Shown: positions 8,710 to 20,463, counted from the first letter of the stretch. The stretch: 64,000 nucleotides of DNA from Phycisphaerae bacterium RAS1 (GCA_007859745.1 SMLU01000002.1:178942-242941); one strand, 5' to 3'. Notes: generated from the letters alone by a model not told the origin. A program made the numbers and translations.

Positions 8710-8827
8710 TCCGAACCCGCCGCGCCAAGCGGCGGGGTGACGTCCGAGCGCGTTCGCGGCGCGCGTCGTCGATTGCCGCCGAGCGCCGTGCGTACCTCAA
8801 CCCGCCGCTTGGCGCGGCGGGTTCTGA
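8710..8827. repeat. palindromic repeat pair, family B
   Basis: The left arm gaacccgccgcgccaagcgg is at about 8713 and its inverse ends at 8827, with about 55 bases between. Each arm is itself a GC-rich near-palindrome. Together with 8616-8709 it fills the 359-base gap before pdhA; no gene is seen there. Confidence 0.9.
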
Positions 8828-8974
8828 AAGAAAAGCTGTCCGCCCGGAAAAATGGGTGCACCCTGCCGCACCGGGCGCTCGCGCGTCGTTGGCACGTGCT
8901 CCCGCCGCCGCTACAATTCCGCGTGGCCGTCGAAATTACCCAGCGGGCATCGCCCAGACATGTGAGGATTCCCC

Positions 8975-10087
8975 GTGCCGCGCAGGACCATCGAGATCCC
9001 GCAGAGGGTGGAGCATCTGTCGATCCTGTCCGAGGACGGGACGGTCGACAAGGAGCTCGAGCCGAAGCTGAGCGACAACGACCTCCGCAAGCTCTACAAG
9101 ACGATGCTGCACAGCCGCGTTTTTGACGAGCGCTGCCTGCATCTTCAGCGGCAGGGGCGCATCGGCACGTACGGCCCGAGCAAGGGTCAGGAGGCGGCGG
9201 CGCTGGGCCCGGTGTACGCGATCGGCAAGGAGGACTGGTTCGTGCCGTCTTTCCGCGAGACGACCGCGATGATCTGGCGCGGCATGCCGCTGGAGAAGAT
9301 CATCCTCTGGTGGGGGGGCAACGAGATCGGCTCGGCGATTCCGGAGGGGCTGAACGACCTGCCCATCTGCGTGCCGGTCGCGTCGCAGTGCCAGTACGGC
9401 ATGGGCATCGCCTGGGGCTGCCGGCTGCGCAAGGACAACACGGTCTGCGTGACCTACTGCGGCGACGGCGGCACGTCCGAAGGCGATTTTCACGAGGCGA
9501 TGAACTTCGCCGGCGTCTACAAGGCGCCGCTGGTCATGGTGGTGCAGAACAACCACTGGGCCATCTCGATCCCGCGCGAAAAGCAGACTGCTTCGCTGAC
9601 GATTGCGCAGAAGGCGATCGCCTACGGCATCCCCGGCATCCAGGTGGACGGCAACGACATCCTGGCGATGGTTGTTGCGTCGCAGGAGGCGGTCGCCCGC
9701 GCCCGCAAGGGCGAGGGGCCGACGCTGATCGAGGCCGTCACCTACCGTCTGGCGATGCACACGACCGCGGACGATCCGAAGAAGTACCGCTCCGAGAGCG
9801 ACGTGAAATGCTGGGAGCCGCGCGATCCCCTCATCCGCTTCAAGAAGTACCTGCAGAATCGCAAGTTGCTGGATGACAAGGTGCAGGCGGTGATCGATGA
9901 GGAAATCGCCGCCAGTATCGATGCGGCGATCAAGCTCTATGAGCAGTACCAGCCGGACGTGTACGAAATGTTCCGTTACATGTACGCCGAGATGACGCCT
10001 GAGCTTCAGCGGCAGATGGCCGAGCTGCGCGAGCACCTGGAAAACGGCCAGACGGCACCGAACCCGGCGGCGTCGATGGCGCATTGA
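8975..10087 (+). CDS. pdhA: pyruvate dehydrogenase E1 component, alpha subunit
   Basis: Protein of 370 residues from a GTG at 8975, with GAGG about nine bases upstream. It forms the thiamine-pyrophosphate-binding half of the heterotetrameric E1, which decarboxylates pyruvate and reductively acetylates E2. Residues 163-180, GDGGTSEGDFHEAMNFAG, followed by QNN at 191-193, form the TPP/Mg-binding motif. HTTADDPKKYRS is the usual E1-alpha phosphorylation-loop region. Length is typical. It heads the pdhA-pdhB-(two small genes)-pdhC cluster. A branched-chain 2-oxoacid E1 is the main alternative; the E1-alpha/beta/E2 layout alone does not decide. Confidence 0.93.
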   Translation: MPRRTIEIPQRVEHLSILSEDGTVDKELEPKLSDNDLRKLYKTMLHSRVFDERCLHLQRQGRIGTYGPSKGQEAAALGPVYAIGKEDWFVPSFRETTAMIWRGMPLEKIILWWGGNEIGSAIPEGLNDLPICVPVASQCQYGMGIAWGCRLRKDNTVCVTYCGDGGTSEGDFHEAMNFAGVYKAPLVMVVQNNHWAISIPREKQTASLTIAQKAIAYGIPGIQVDGNDILAMVVASQEAVARARKGEGPTLIEAVTYRLAMHTTADDPKKYRSESDVKCWEPRDPLIRFKKYLQNRKLLDDKVQAVIDEEIAASIDAAIKLYEQYQPDVYEMFRYMYAEMTPELQRQMAELREHLENGQTAPNPAASMAH

Positions 10088-10091
10088 ATCT

Positions 10092-10260
10092 AAGAAACCT
10101 AACCACGGAGACACGGAGTCACGGAGAAATGCAAGAGAATGGGACAGAGGCCAACTGGGGGGAGGGCGCGGGCCTGCGTTATCGCGGCAGCTTCATGCCC
10201 CGCTGTTCTTCTGATTTCTTGCATTTCTCCCTGTCTCCGTGACTCCGTGGTTGTTTTCTT
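10092..10260. repeat. inverted repeat, family I, between pdhA and pdhB
   Basis: aaccacggagacacggagtc plus acggagaaatgcaag (10100-10136) is inverted as cttgcatttctccctgtctc plus cgtgactccgtggtt (10219-10253). A loop of about 80 bases separates the arms. The ends extend as aagaaa/ttttctt. The size and form resemble a MITE-like element. It occupies nearly the whole pdhA-pdhB gap. Confidence 0.9.
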
Positions 10261-10275
10261 GATCGAGGACCGCCG

Positions 10276-11256
10276 ATGCCCGAAATGACGATGGTCAAAG
10301 CCATCAATCTCGCCCTGCACGAGACGATGCGGGACGACCCGAACGTGCTCGTGCTCGGGGAAGACGTCGGCCAGGACGAAGGCGTCTTTCGCGTTACGGA
10401 GGGGCTGCTACGTGACTTTGGCCCGGAGCGCGTTTTCGATACGCCGTTGGCTGAAGCCGGGATCATTGGTGCAGCCGTCGGGCTGTGCTTCAAGGGCTTC
10501 CGCCCGGTTTGCGAGATGCAGTTCGACGGCTTCTCCTACCAGGCCTTTCACCAGGTGGAGGGCCACGTCCGCCGCATCCGCAACCGCACCCGCGGGCGTT
10601 TCACCTGCCCGATGGTGATCCGCATGCCCTACGGCGGCGGCATCCGCGCCATCGAGCATCACAGCGAAGCCCCGGAGGCGACGTATGCGCACCTGAGCGG
10701 GCTGAAGGTCGTGATCCCATCCGGCCCGCGCAATGCCCGGGCGTTGCTCCGCTCGGCGATTCTCGGCCCCGACCCGGTGATTTTCTTCGAGCCGAAGGCG
10801 TCGTATCGCGCGTTTCGCGAAGACGTGCCCGAAGGGCCCGAGAGCATGCCGATCGGAAAAGGCGTCATCGCCCGGCCCGGCAAAGACATCACGCTGATCT
10901 CATACGGCGCATCGTTGCGAACTACGCTCGAAGCCGCCGAAGAGCTTTACGACGACTTTGACATCGACGCCGAAGTGCTCGACATGCTCTCCGTCGCGCC
11001 GCTCGACAGCGAGCTGATCAACGAATCGGTCCGCCGCACCGGGCGGGCGGTCGTGATCCACGAAGCCCCGCGACACTGCGGCGTGGGGGCTGAGATCATG
11101 GCGCGGATCGTCGAGGACAGCCTGCTGTTTTTGGAAGCGCCGATCAAGCGAGTTACGGGGTTTGATACGATTATCCCGTTTTTCGCGAACGAGCGGGCGT
11201 ATATTCCAGACGCGGCCCGCGTCGTGAAAGCGGCGGTGGAGGTCGTCCGATATTGA
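10276..11256 (+). CDS. pdhB: pyruvate dehydrogenase E1 component, beta subunit
   Basis: Protein of 326 residues; ATG at 10276 with GAGGA upstream. The transketolase pyrimidine-binding domain begins MTMVKAINLALHETM and contains VLGEDVGQDEGVFRVTEGL (with the catalytic-region Glu of the ED motif) and FDTPLAEAGIIGAAVG. The C-terminal transketolase domain begins near ITLISYGASL and carries VVIHEAPRHCGVGAEIMARI. It pairs with PdhA to form E1. The length and all motifs fit the family. Confidence 0.95.
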   Translation: MPEMTMVKAINLALHETMRDDPNVLVLGEDVGQDEGVFRVTEGLLRDFGPERVFDTPLAEAGIIGAAVGLCFKGFRPVCEMQFDGFSYQAFHQVEGHVRRIRNRTRGRFTCPMVIRMPYGGGIRAIEHHSEAPEATYAHLSGLKVVIPSGPRNARALLRSAILGPDPVIFFEPKASYRAFREDVPEGPESMPIGKGVIARPGKDITLISYGASLRTTLEAAEELYDDFDIDAEVLDMLSVAPLDSELINESVRRTGRAVVIHEAPRHCGVGAEIMARIVEDSLLFLEAPIKRVTGFDTIIPFFANERAYIPDAARVVKAAVEVVRY

Positions 11257-11340
11257 CGATGATCTGCCAAGTCGCTAACCTTGAGCTGTGATTCACGGGT
11301 TGGGTTGGATTCGCCCCAGGAGCGGGCAGGAGGACAAGCA

Positions 11341-11667
11341 ATGCGCGATCGGAGATTGCGGTTCGTGTTGGCGTTGCTCACTGTTCTCGTCGCCGCCCGT
11401 TCGGCTACTGCTTGTCTGATTTGTAACAAGACTTCCCCCGGTTGCGGAAAATACAGTGTCACTGTGTGCAACCATGGCGGCGGCGGCATTGAAGTCTGCA
11501 TTACGACCAGTCTCGGGCAGGTGTGCAATAACTTCTCGCCATCGTCGACCGACTGTCTGAGTTATTCAACTGGCTCATGTTCGATCACCGTCTGCCCGCA
11601 GGGAAACTGGGGCCAGGTTTTGCAGTCCGGTGCCGGATGCGGATCAATTACGTTTACGGCGACCTAA
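11341..11667 (+). CDS. small Cys-rich secreted protein inside the pdh cluster
   Basis: Protein of 108 residues, ATG at 11341 with the strong site GGAGG at 11329-11334. A signal peptide (RFVLALLTVLVAARSATA) precedes a mature region with ten cysteines, starting CLICNKTSPGC. No family recognised. It resembles in design, not visibly in sequence, the Cys-rich protein at 6196, and like that gene it is followed at once by a second exported-protein gene. Its placement between pdhB and pdhC is odd. Confidence 0.7.
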   Translation: MRDRRLRFVLALLTVLVAARSATACLICNKTSPGCGKYSVTVCNHGGGGIEVCITTSLGQVCNNFSPSSTDCLSYSTGSCSITVCPQGNWGQVLQSGAGCGSITFTAT

Positions 11668-11677
11668 GGCAAGTGGA

Positions 11678-12136
11678 ATGGAGACGCACGTGACCCGTTC
11701 AGTGTTGGTGGTTTCGGCAGTAGCGCTCGCCGGGTTGCTCGTGGGCGCGCAATCGCGCGTGTTCTGCGATCGGACGTCATCACCCGAGGGTGATTCGGAC
11801 ATCCCTCCCGTCTTCATGCCCTTAGAGGTGGAGACGGAAGCGGGCGACCGCGCACTTGGCGGCATTATGATAAGTGCGCCGGTAGAGACGATCGGTGAAT
11901 CACGCCAACAAGTTCGATTGGTGGCGTTTAGTCTTTCGTTCATGCGCGATGGCACGTCGTTCGCACGCTTGAACCAGATGCATCCGCGTGAGCTTACCAG
12001 TTCTGAACGAATCGATGTCAGTTTTTCGATTGGATCATCGAGAGAGTTTTGGGTTCTGATCTCACCCAAATCGGGGCTTGATTGGCGGACCGTACGCGCT
12101 GGCGCAGATCTCGACGTTCAGATTTCCAGCCGCTGA
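11678..12136 (+). CDS. small exported protein of unknown function
   Basis: 152 residues from ATG 11678, or 148 from GTG 11690, which has GGAG at 11680-11683 and is the better-placed start. The N-terminus [20 protein letters not shown] is a signal peptide. The mature part is about 125 residues, rich in beta-prone and Ser/Arg segments, with no motif I recognise. It lies 10 bases after the Cys-rich gene and 53 bases before pdhC, so it is probably in the same transcript. Confidence 0.65.
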   Translation: METHVTRSVLVVSAVALAGLLVGAQSRVFCDRTSSPEGDSDIPPVFMPLEVETEAGDRALGGIMISAPVETIGESRQQVRLVAFSLSFMRDGTSFARLNQMHPRELTSSERIDVSFSIGSSREFWVLISPKSGLDWRTVRAGADLDVQISSR

Positions 12137-12189
12137 CGCGCGCTCGCGGGATTTCCTGCAAAACGGTGCTTTGGAGGAGCGATCACCGA

Positions 12190-13596
12190 GTGTTCGAGTT
12201 TAAGCTCCCTGATCTTGGCGAAGGCATCCACGAAGGCCAGGTCGTAAGCGTCAAGGTCAAGGAAGGCGAGAAGATCGCCGAATACCAGCCGATGATGGAG
12301 GTCGAGACCGACAAGGCCGCGGTCGAGATTCCGTCTCCCAAGGCCGGCGTGGTGTCCAAGGTCTTCGTCCAGCCGGGCCAGGTCGTCAAGGTTGGCCAGG
12401 TGATGCTGGCGATTGATGAGTCCGGCACGGGCGCGGGGGCAGCGCCCGCGACCGCGACGGCGTCGGCTGCTGCGACCAGCGCTGCCGCTCGCGCCACCGC
12501 GCCCGTTGCAACAGCGGTCGCGCCGGGCACCGGTTACAAACCGATGCCACAGGAAGCGGGCACCGGTTGGAAACCGGTGCCACAAGCTCCCGTGCCACAA
12601 GCTCCGGTGCCACAAGCTCCGGTGCCACAAGCTCTTTCGCCACAGCGCCAGCATGACGGCCCGGTCCCCGCTGCGCCGGTGGTGCGCAAGCTCGCCCGGG
12701 AGATGGGCGTCGATATCAATCAGGTCAGCGGAACCGGCCCGCAGGGTCGTATTCTGAAGGAAGACGTCGAGCGCTATTCTCTCGGCCATCGCGGCGTGCC
12801 TTCGGGTCACGGCGGCGTCGCGGTGGCGTATTCGGGCGCGGCGACCGGGCCGGAGATTTCGATCCCGGGCGAAGACCTACCCGATTTTTCGCAGTGGGGC
12901 CCCGTCCGTCGCGAGGCCGCACCGCAAATCCGCAAGACCATCGCCCGCCAGATGACCCGCGCCTGGCTGAACGTCCCGCGCGTTACGCACGGCGACATCG
13001 CCGACATCACGGAGCTGGAGCGCAACCGCAAGCGCTACAACGAGACGCTCAAGCCCGGCCAGGCCAAGATGACCATGACGGCCATCGTCGCCAAGGCGGT
13101 CGCAGCCGCCTTGCGCGAGTTCAAGATGCTGAATTGCAGCTTCGACGCGGCCCGCGGCGAGATCATTCACAAGGACTACATCCACCTGGGCATCGCGGTT
13201 GATACGCCGCGCGGACTGACCGTGCCGGTGCTGCGCGACGTGGACAAGAAGTCGCTGCCGACGGTGTGCGGCGAATTGAATGACTTGGCCGAGCGCATCC
13301 GCAGCGGAAAATTCGAGATCGCGGAGCTGCGCGGCGCAACCTTTACGGTCACCAACGTCGGCGCCATCGGCGGCACTTTCGCCACGCCGATGGTGAATTA
13401 CCCCGAGGTCGGCATACTCGGCCTGGGCAAGAGCGTCATGCAGCCGCAGGTTGTGGAGGGGCAGATCGTCGCGCGGCTGATGATGCCGATGTTCCTGTCG
13501 TTCGATCATCGCGTGGTGGACGGGGCGGACAGCGTCCGGTTCACGCGCGAGGTGGTCAATTCGCTCGAAAACCCGCTGCGGTTGATCAGCATGTAG
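12190..13596 (+). CDS. pdhC: dihydrolipoyllysine acetyltransferase, E2 of pyruvate dehydrogenase
   Basis: Protein of 468 residues from a GTG at 12190 with GGAGGAG upstream. E2 carries the acetyl group on lipoate from E1 to CoA and forms the core of the complex. Domains: lipoyl domain (2-80, lipoylated Lys42 in ETDKAAVE), an Ala/Pro-rich linker, the E1/E3-binding domain (about 160-196, with [13 protein letters not shown] and GTGPQGRI), and a catalytic domain from about 235 ending with [11 protein letters not shown] (catalytic His about 440). Residues 113-151 of the linker hold an in-frame family-D repeat insertion that reads as repeated Lys-Pro-Val-Pro-Gln and Ala-Pro-Val-Pro-Gln units. No E3 gene is in the window. 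Confidence 0.94.
   Translation: MFEFKLPDLGEGIHEGQVVSVKVKEGEKIAEYQPMMEVETDKAAVEIPSPKAGVVSKVFVQPGQVVKVGQVMLAIDESGTGAGAAPATATASAAATSAAARATAPVATAVAPGTGYKPMPQEAGTGWKPVPQAPVPQAPVPQAPVPQALSPQRQHDGPVPAAPVVRKLAREMGVDINQVSGTGPQGRILKEDVERYSLGHRGVPSGHGGVAVAYSGAATGPEISIPGEDLPDFSQWGPVRREAAPQIRKTIARQMTRAWLNVPRVTHGDIADITELERNRKRYNETLKPGQAKMTMTAIVAKAVAAALREFKMLNCSFDAARGEIIHKDYIHLGIAVDTPRGLTVPVLRDVDKKSLPTVCGELNDLAERIRSGKFEIAELRGATFTVTNVGAIGGTFATPMVNYPEVGILGLGKSVMQPQVVEGQIVARLMMPMFLSFDHRVVDGADSVRFTREVVNSLENPLRLISM
12525..12640. repeat. family D repeat inside pdhC linker
   Basis: The palindrome ggcaccggttggaaaccggt-gcc at 12559-12581 is preceded by a diverged half-copy and followed by three to four tandem copies of a 15-base unit gtgccacaagctccg. 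It stays in frame and encodes part of the flexible linker. Confidence 0.9.
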
Positions 13597-13629
13597 CGGC
13601 GCACTGACCTGAACGAGGGGCCGGTTGTC

Positions 13630-13658
13630 GGGTGGGATGGGCGTCTCGCCCGTCCCAG
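13630..13658. repeat. palindromic repeat, family G
   Basis: gggatgggcgtctcgcccgt-ccca, between the convergent pdhC and ygfK-like genes; a plausible bidirectional terminator. Confidence 0.75.
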
Positions 13659-13679
13659 CGAACGCGCATTTCGCCCGAT

Positions 13680-13742
13680 CCGAGCTGCGACCGTGAGGGA
13701 GCGGTTCTGCGGAGGCTCCGCTTCCTCACGGTCGCGGCTCGG
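13680..13742. repeat. palindromic repeat, family C, overlapping the ygfK stop codon
   Basis: ccgagctgcgaccgtgaggg at 13680 is inverted as cctcacggtcgcggctcgg at 13724-13742. The right arm encodes the last residues (EPRP) and the TGA stop of the minus-strand gene. Confidence 0.9.
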
Positions 13743-16029
13743 CTAGGGGCGGCTCGGATTCGCGCGAGTCGGACTGTCTCGCGGGCGCCTGAATCACCCA
13801 TGCAGCGTTCACTTGATTGACGGCGAAACACGACCCGACACCGGTGAGCAGGTGTCGCAGGACGTGGTAGCCCCACATGTCCACGCGACGCGTCTTCCCG
13901 GCGGCCAGACCTTCGACGCTGGTCGGCTCGTGTGTCCGTGGATCGATCCGCAGGCCGATCACGTCGTCCGCGAAGACCCACCCCACCGGCTGCTGATTCC
14001 GAATCAGCCGATACTCCCTTCCGCGAATCCTCCCCAGAATGCGCTCCGCGCCTTGGTCAATCACAAACCCATCCCGCGGCGCGGCGGTCGCCCAGGTCCG
14101 TTCGCTGCCGAAGAACGTCGGCTTCTTGATATATGGCCCGCCGTATTCGGGGCAGAACGTGTCGCAGTTGCCGCACTCGTTGCAGAAGTCGGCGTAGCAG
14201 GCGATCTGCATCGTCTCGGTGATTTCGAATCGCCGCGTTTCGGGCGCAAACCGCCACGACCCGTCCGCCTCGACAATCACATCGTGATATTCAAACGCGA
14301 CAATCGGCGTCGGGTACTTGAAGTTGGCCGCGTTCGGGCAGACCGGCAGGCATTTGTCGCAGGTGATGCAGTCGAACGTCTCGAGCTGCGAGTCGATGCG
14401 CTTGGGGATGCCGCGGTTGGCCGCCGCCCGATAGCGCGGGTCATTCCGGGCCAGTTCCGCGACGTGCGACGTGTTGCGCAGAGCAGCAGCCGCGACGACG
14501 TGGCGGTCTGCAACCTCGCATCGTGCAGGATCGGCGAGCGCATGTTTGTCAGAACGCGAAGCGCCAGCGAGCGCGGCGGGAGGTTGGGCTCCGGTTCGTG
14601 GCGACGCCGCCCCGCCGGGAACCGGGCCGCTATCGGCGATCGCGCTCGCTTGCGCGTCGCGTTCTGACTGGGGCGCCGCCCAGCCGCCCTCCCGCGCGAT
14701 CGCGACGACATAGTCATCGATCGTCGCCGCCCCAACGCGCCGCATCGCCGCCGCCAGGTTCTCCAGATACCCGCTCATCCGCCCGTATCCGCCCGGCCGC
14801 AGCAGGTCGGTGCTGACCGTGACCGGGACGAAGCCGCACGCGACCGCCGGCGGGAAATTGTGTTTGTCGATGCCGGCGCTGAAGGAGATCGGCACGTCCG
14901 GCCCGACCGCCCGGCGGAACTCGTCCGTGAGCGCCATCGTGATGACATGCAGCGGCTGTCCGGACAGATACATCACCTTCTCGGTCGGCTTGAAGAAGTC
15001 CCGATGGTTAAGCACTTCGAGCGTGTTGCTGAACTTGAACCCGGTGCGCCGGCTGCGGGCGGCAGCGAACGCGGTCAGGCGGCGGCACAACTCGACCGCA
15101 ACCTGCATCGGCATGGCCGATTCGTAAGCGCTCGGGTTCACGGTCAGCTCGCGATAGCCGAGCACGTCGAACAGCAGGTGCTCCAGTTTCTCGCGGCCGA
15201 GCGTGGGCGGGTTCATCTTGACGATCACGTCGAAGCCGCACTCGCCGATCAGGTATTCGCAGATGCGCTCGATTTCGTCGGCCGGGCAGCCGTGAAAGGT
15301 CGAAAGCGTGATGCTGGTGGAGATGCAGGTCGGGTACGCGAGCTCGCGGGCGGCGGCGAACGCCGACGGGATTTCCGCCCGCAACTGCTCGATTGGCGTC
15401 GCCGCGTCGCGCATTCCATCGAGAAACGTGCGGATCTTTTCGCTGCGGATGCCCGCCAGGTCGTACCCGACGCTGAGGTCGTAGATCACGTCGCCGGCGC
15501 GGACAGTGGCCTCAACGAAATGGGGAGCATCGGCGTCCCGCCGGTGCGGATTGTCCGACGCACCGGCGGGACGCCGATGCTCCCCGCTCTTACGATCGGC
15601 CGTCGCCCCCGGCGCGACAAGCCGGCGGAACATCTGGATCAGCATCGCCCCGGCGACGTACTCACGCAGCGACTGCTCGATCCGCAGCTCCTGCGACCAC
15701 TCGATGTTGTAGCCAATGTTGGTGATGTCGATGCAGGGCCGGCCGATCGTCAGGTGGTCGTTGATCTGCACCGTCTTCAGTTCGAGAATCCGCGCCCCGG
15801 CGATGTAGCTCAGCAGCAGGTTCTGGGCCATCTGCGTATGCGGCCCGGCCGCCGGCCCGAGCGGATTGCCCGCCGGCTGGCCGTGCAGGTGGACGGTCAT
15901 GTCCGGGCAATCCGCGGGCGGATTCCACCAGCGCTTTCGGGGCAGCTCGAAGAGCGCGTGCTGCCGCTGCGGCTCGAGGACGAGCCGGGTGACGAGATCG
16001 GCGAAGGGCGCGGGGGTCAACTCAGCCAT
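13726..16029 (-). CDS. YgfK-like iron-sulfur oxidoreductase (putative selenate-reductase-subunit family)
   Basis: Protein of 767 residues. The N-terminal 430 residues form a dihydroorotate-dehydrogenase-like TIM barrel (GNPLGPAAGPHTQMAQNLLL, LELKTVQINDHL, VIVKMNPPTLG). Two ferredoxin-type clusters follow: CITCDKCLPVCP (about 550) and CNECGNCDTFCP (about 614-625). This order matches YgfK, known from purine and selenium-dependent hydroxylase loci. The pyridine-nucleotide-disulfide reductase domain of full-length YgfK (about 1,030 residues) is not visible. Two repeat insertions are in frame: family E at residues 146-169 and family A at 454-496. The nearby Se-dependent xanthine-dehydrogenase-like gene and xdhC support a purine catabolism role; the exact reaction is not settled. 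Confidence 0.8.
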   Translation of the reverse strand: MAELTPAPFADLVTRLVLEPQRQHALFELPRKRWWNPPADCPDMTVHLHGQPAGNPLGPAAGPHTQMAQNLLLSYIAGARILELKTVQINDHLTIGRPCIDITNIGYNIEWSQELRIEQSLREYVAGAMLIQMFRRLVAPGATADRKSGEHRRPAGASDNPHRRDADAPHFVEATVRAGDVIYDLSVGYDLAGIRSEKIRTFLDGMRDAATPIEQLRAEIPSAFAAARELAYPTCISTSITLSTFHGCPADEIERICEYLIGECGFDVIVKMNPPTLGREKLEHLLFDVLGYRELTVNPSAYESAMPMQVAVELCRRLTAFAAARSRRTGFKFSNTLEVLNHRDFFKPTEKVMYLSGQPLHVITMALTDEFRRAVGPDVPISFSAGIDKHNFPPAVACGFVPVTVSTDLLRPGGYGRMSGYLENLAAAMRRVGAATIDDYVVAIAREGGWAAPQSERDAQASAIADSGPVPGGAASPRTGAQPPAALAGASRSDKHALADPARCEVADRHVVAAAALRNTSHVAELARNDPRYRAAANRGIPKRIDSQLETFDCITCDKCLPVCPNAANFKYPTPIVAFEYHDVIVEADGSWRFAPETRRFEITETMQIACYADFCNECGNCDTFCPEYGGPYIKKPTFFGSERTWATAAPRDGFVIDQGAERILGRIRGREYRLIRNQQPVGWVFADDVIGLRIDPRTHEPTSVEGLAAGKTRRVDMWGYHVLRHLLTGVGSCFAVNQVNAAWVIQAPARQSDSRESEPPLAEPRP
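14548..14668. repeat. family A repeat inside ygfK-like gene
   Basis: gtcagaacgcgaagcgccag at the left is inverted as cttgcgcgtcgcgttctgac at the right. The centre is longer and different from copies 1 and 2. It is in frame in the minus-strand gene, giving a polar stretch with SERDAQASA between the TIM barrel and the iron-sulfur domain. Confidence 0.92.
15522..15585. repeat. family E repeat inside ygfK-like gene
   Basis: A perfect palindrome with arms ggggagcatcggcgtcccgc-cggtgcg and an 8-10 base loop. In frame, it encodes residues rich in His/Arg/Asp. Other copies are intergenic at 24702 and 37554. Confidence 0.93.
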
Positions 16030-16067
16030 GTGTCCCGTTGGAACCGGACCGCGGCGTCAACCTTGAA

Positions 16068-16508
16068 TCAGGTCTGCACAACGTCCGCCAGAATCGCTGT
16101 CTGGACGCCTGCATACGAATGCAGCCGCAGGTCATTGGTTACGAACGCGGCGCAATTCACCGCGCGCGCCGTCGCTGCATGAATCGCATCGGCGAGTTTC
16201 AGCGCCGATTCCGCTCGGATCGCGGCGGCATCAATGAGAATCTGCCGATCGACAGGCACAACCAGCAGTCCGCCGCCCGTTTGAAGCAACGACAGGTAGA
16301 CGTCGACGACGTCACGGCGTTTTTCGGACAATGGCTTGGCTAGACATTCCGCGATAGCGAGCTCGCTGACAACCGCCACGCAGCGACCCTGGTCCACTTC
16401 GGCGAGCAGTAGCCGGGCCTTTTCCGCCCACTCGGCCAACCCCTCCACCGCGTAGATCAGCACATTGCTGTCAAGGTACAGCCGCTGACCGTGAAGCCGA
16501 GAAATCAC
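16068..16508 (-). CDS. vapC: VapC-type PIN-domain toxin (ribonuclease)
   Basis: Protein of 146 residues; GTG at 16508 overlaps the antitoxin stop as GTGA (a GTG two codons upstream at 16514 is also possible). The four conserved acidic PIN positions are visible: D in LYLDSNVLIYAVEG, E in LAIAECLA, D in KLADAIHAATA and D in FVTNDLRL. PIN toxins cleave RNA, often tRNA, and are silenced by the upstream-encoded antitoxin. The module lies between the ygfK-like and xanthine-dehydrogenase-like genes. Confidence 0.88.
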   Translation of the reverse strand: MISRLHGQRLYLDSNVLIYAVEGLAEWAEKARLLLAEVDQGRCVAVVSELAIAECLAKPLSEKRRDVVDVYLSLLQTGGGLLVVPVDRQILIDAAAIRAESALKLADAIHAATARAVNCAAFVTNDLRLHSYAGVQTAILADVVQT

Positions 16509-16735
16509 GCCCACGCGTCGCGCTCCGCCCGGATGAAGGCATCCACTTCCGCCGCCGTCGCGAAGCAGCCCTTGCCTGCCCCCACGAAGTCAGCGAGCCG
16601 ACGCCGGTCCGCACGCGGCGACTCGGCCACCATGATGGTCACCTCGGCCGTGGTTCCCTCCCGCAGTTCCGGACGGCGAATCTCGATGCGGCCGCCCGCC
16701 GCCACGGTCACGATTTCCTTGATCGCACGAACCAT
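16505..16735 (-). CDS. antitoxin of a VapBC-type module
   Basis: Protein of 76 residues, ATG at 16735, with GAGG in the bases upstream. The N-terminus MVRAIKEIVTVAAGGRIEIR looks like a short beta-rich dimerisation or DNA-binding element, and the C-terminal helix with VDAFIRAERDAWA is the usual toxin-binding tail. Identification rests mainly on position: it overlaps the PIN toxin gene by 4-10 bases. The upstream region is occupied by a family-C repeat, so the module's promoter is inside or next to that repeat. Confidence 0.75.
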   Translation of the reverse strand: MVRAIKEIVTVAAGGRIEIRRPELREGTTAEVTIMVAESPRADRRRLADFVGAGKGCFATAAEVDAFIRAERDAWA

Positions 16736-16764
16736 CGCACGCTCCTCGGTTGAATTATACCAGA

Positions 16765-16870
16765 AGCTATCCCAAAACTCTTTCCGAGCCGCGACCGTGA
16801 GGGAGCGGGAACTAAGGAACCGCTTGCTTACGCGCGCGGCTCGGACCGAAAACAGGGTTCTGGGATAGCT
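16765..16870. repeat. family C palindrome with extended ends, upstream of the TA module
   Basis: Outer arms agctatccca (16765-16774) and tgggatagct (16861-16870) enclose ccgagccgcgaccgtgaggg at 16784 and gcgcgcggctcgg at its right. The central part has the aaccgcttgcttacgcgcg signature shared with copies at 38087, 50157 and 62318. Confidence 0.88.
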
Positions 16871-16944
16871 TCCAAGTACGTGCGTCGCCGGCGGCCGAAT
16901 CATGACCAACGCGTGCCGCCAGCCAGCGCGGTACGATTGCCATC

Positions 16945-17229
16945 GTGCCGCCCGTCTCGGCGGCGCAACGAGAGTGCGTCTTGCGCAATCCGCCCGTCTC
17001 CCGTCGCGCGCATTCCTCGCGCCACCTCGCTCGACTTTCCGCCCTCTTCGCGCTTCTCCTGCCCGGCGGTTGCGTGGGACCGCCGCGGCTGCTGGAAACC
17101 GGGGAGGCCTATCTTGAAGAAGGCAACGACTGTGGAGACCGGGTGTGGGGCGTCTACCAGGGACAGGGGGAGAATCGCCTGGGCAAGATTCTGATGAAGG
17201 TCCGGGCGGAATTGCGCAGCACGCCCTGA
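16945..17229 (+). CDS. possible small lipoprotein
   Basis: An open frame of 94 residues from GTG 16945. A hydrophobic stretch LARLSALFALLLPGGC fits a lipobox (Leu-Pro-Gly-Gly-Cys), followed by about 50 polar residues ending in LMKVRAELRSTP. No ribosome site is obvious and the N-terminal extension before the hydrophobic part is long and Arg-rich, so the true start may be internal. No family recognised. Confidence 0.4.
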   Translation: MPPVSAAQRECVLRNPPVSRRAHSSRHLARLSALFALLLPGGCVGPPRLLETGEAYLEEGNDCGDRVWGVYQGQGENRLGKILMKVRAELRSTP

Positions 17230-17257
17230 TCGCGCAGGTCTCCCGCGCCGATCGGAT

Positions 17258-20035
<2,778 letters not shown>

Positions 20036-20232
20036 CGCGTGTCCGCGACGACGTGTCCGACTGATTCCCGCCCAATCCGTGGGATCGACCAGCCCACGAT
20101 CTGGTGCCTCGGCTGTTGATTCGATGACACGCCGGCCGGTCAGTCGCAATTTACGTCGACGCCTCTTGTAACTTGTCCCCGGTGGGTTCCGTTAGTACAA
20201 TGGATATACACCGTGAGATCGGTGGAGGCCCC

Positions 20233-20460
20233 ATGCTCAAGACGCTGACCAAGCACGGCAACAGCTACGCCCTGATCATCGATCGCGCCATCCTGGACTT
20301 GCTGAAGATCACGCCAGAGACGCCGCTGGAAGTCAGCACGGACGGCAAGACGCTGACGATCGCGCCCGCCGCCGACGCCCGCCGCCGCGAGCGGCTGGCC
20401 GCCGCCCTGGAGAAAACCAACCGGCGCTACGGACGGGCGTTGAAGAAGCTCGCGGAATAA
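20233..20460 (+). CDS. AbrB/MazE-type antitoxin
   Basis: Protein of 75 residues, ATG at 20233 with GGTGGAGG upstream. MLKTLTKHGNSYALIIDRAI is the swapped-hairpin AbrB/SpoVT DNA-binding fold typical of MazE-like antitoxins; LEVSTDGKTLTIAPA completes the barrel and the C-terminal charged helix would bind the toxin. The downstream Doc toxin gene begins 3 bases after the stop. Confidence 0.85.
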   Translation: MLKTLTKHGNSYALIIDRAILDLLKITPETPLEVSTDGKTLTIAPAADARRRERLAAALEKTNRRYGRALKKLAE

Positions 20461-20463
20461 CCC

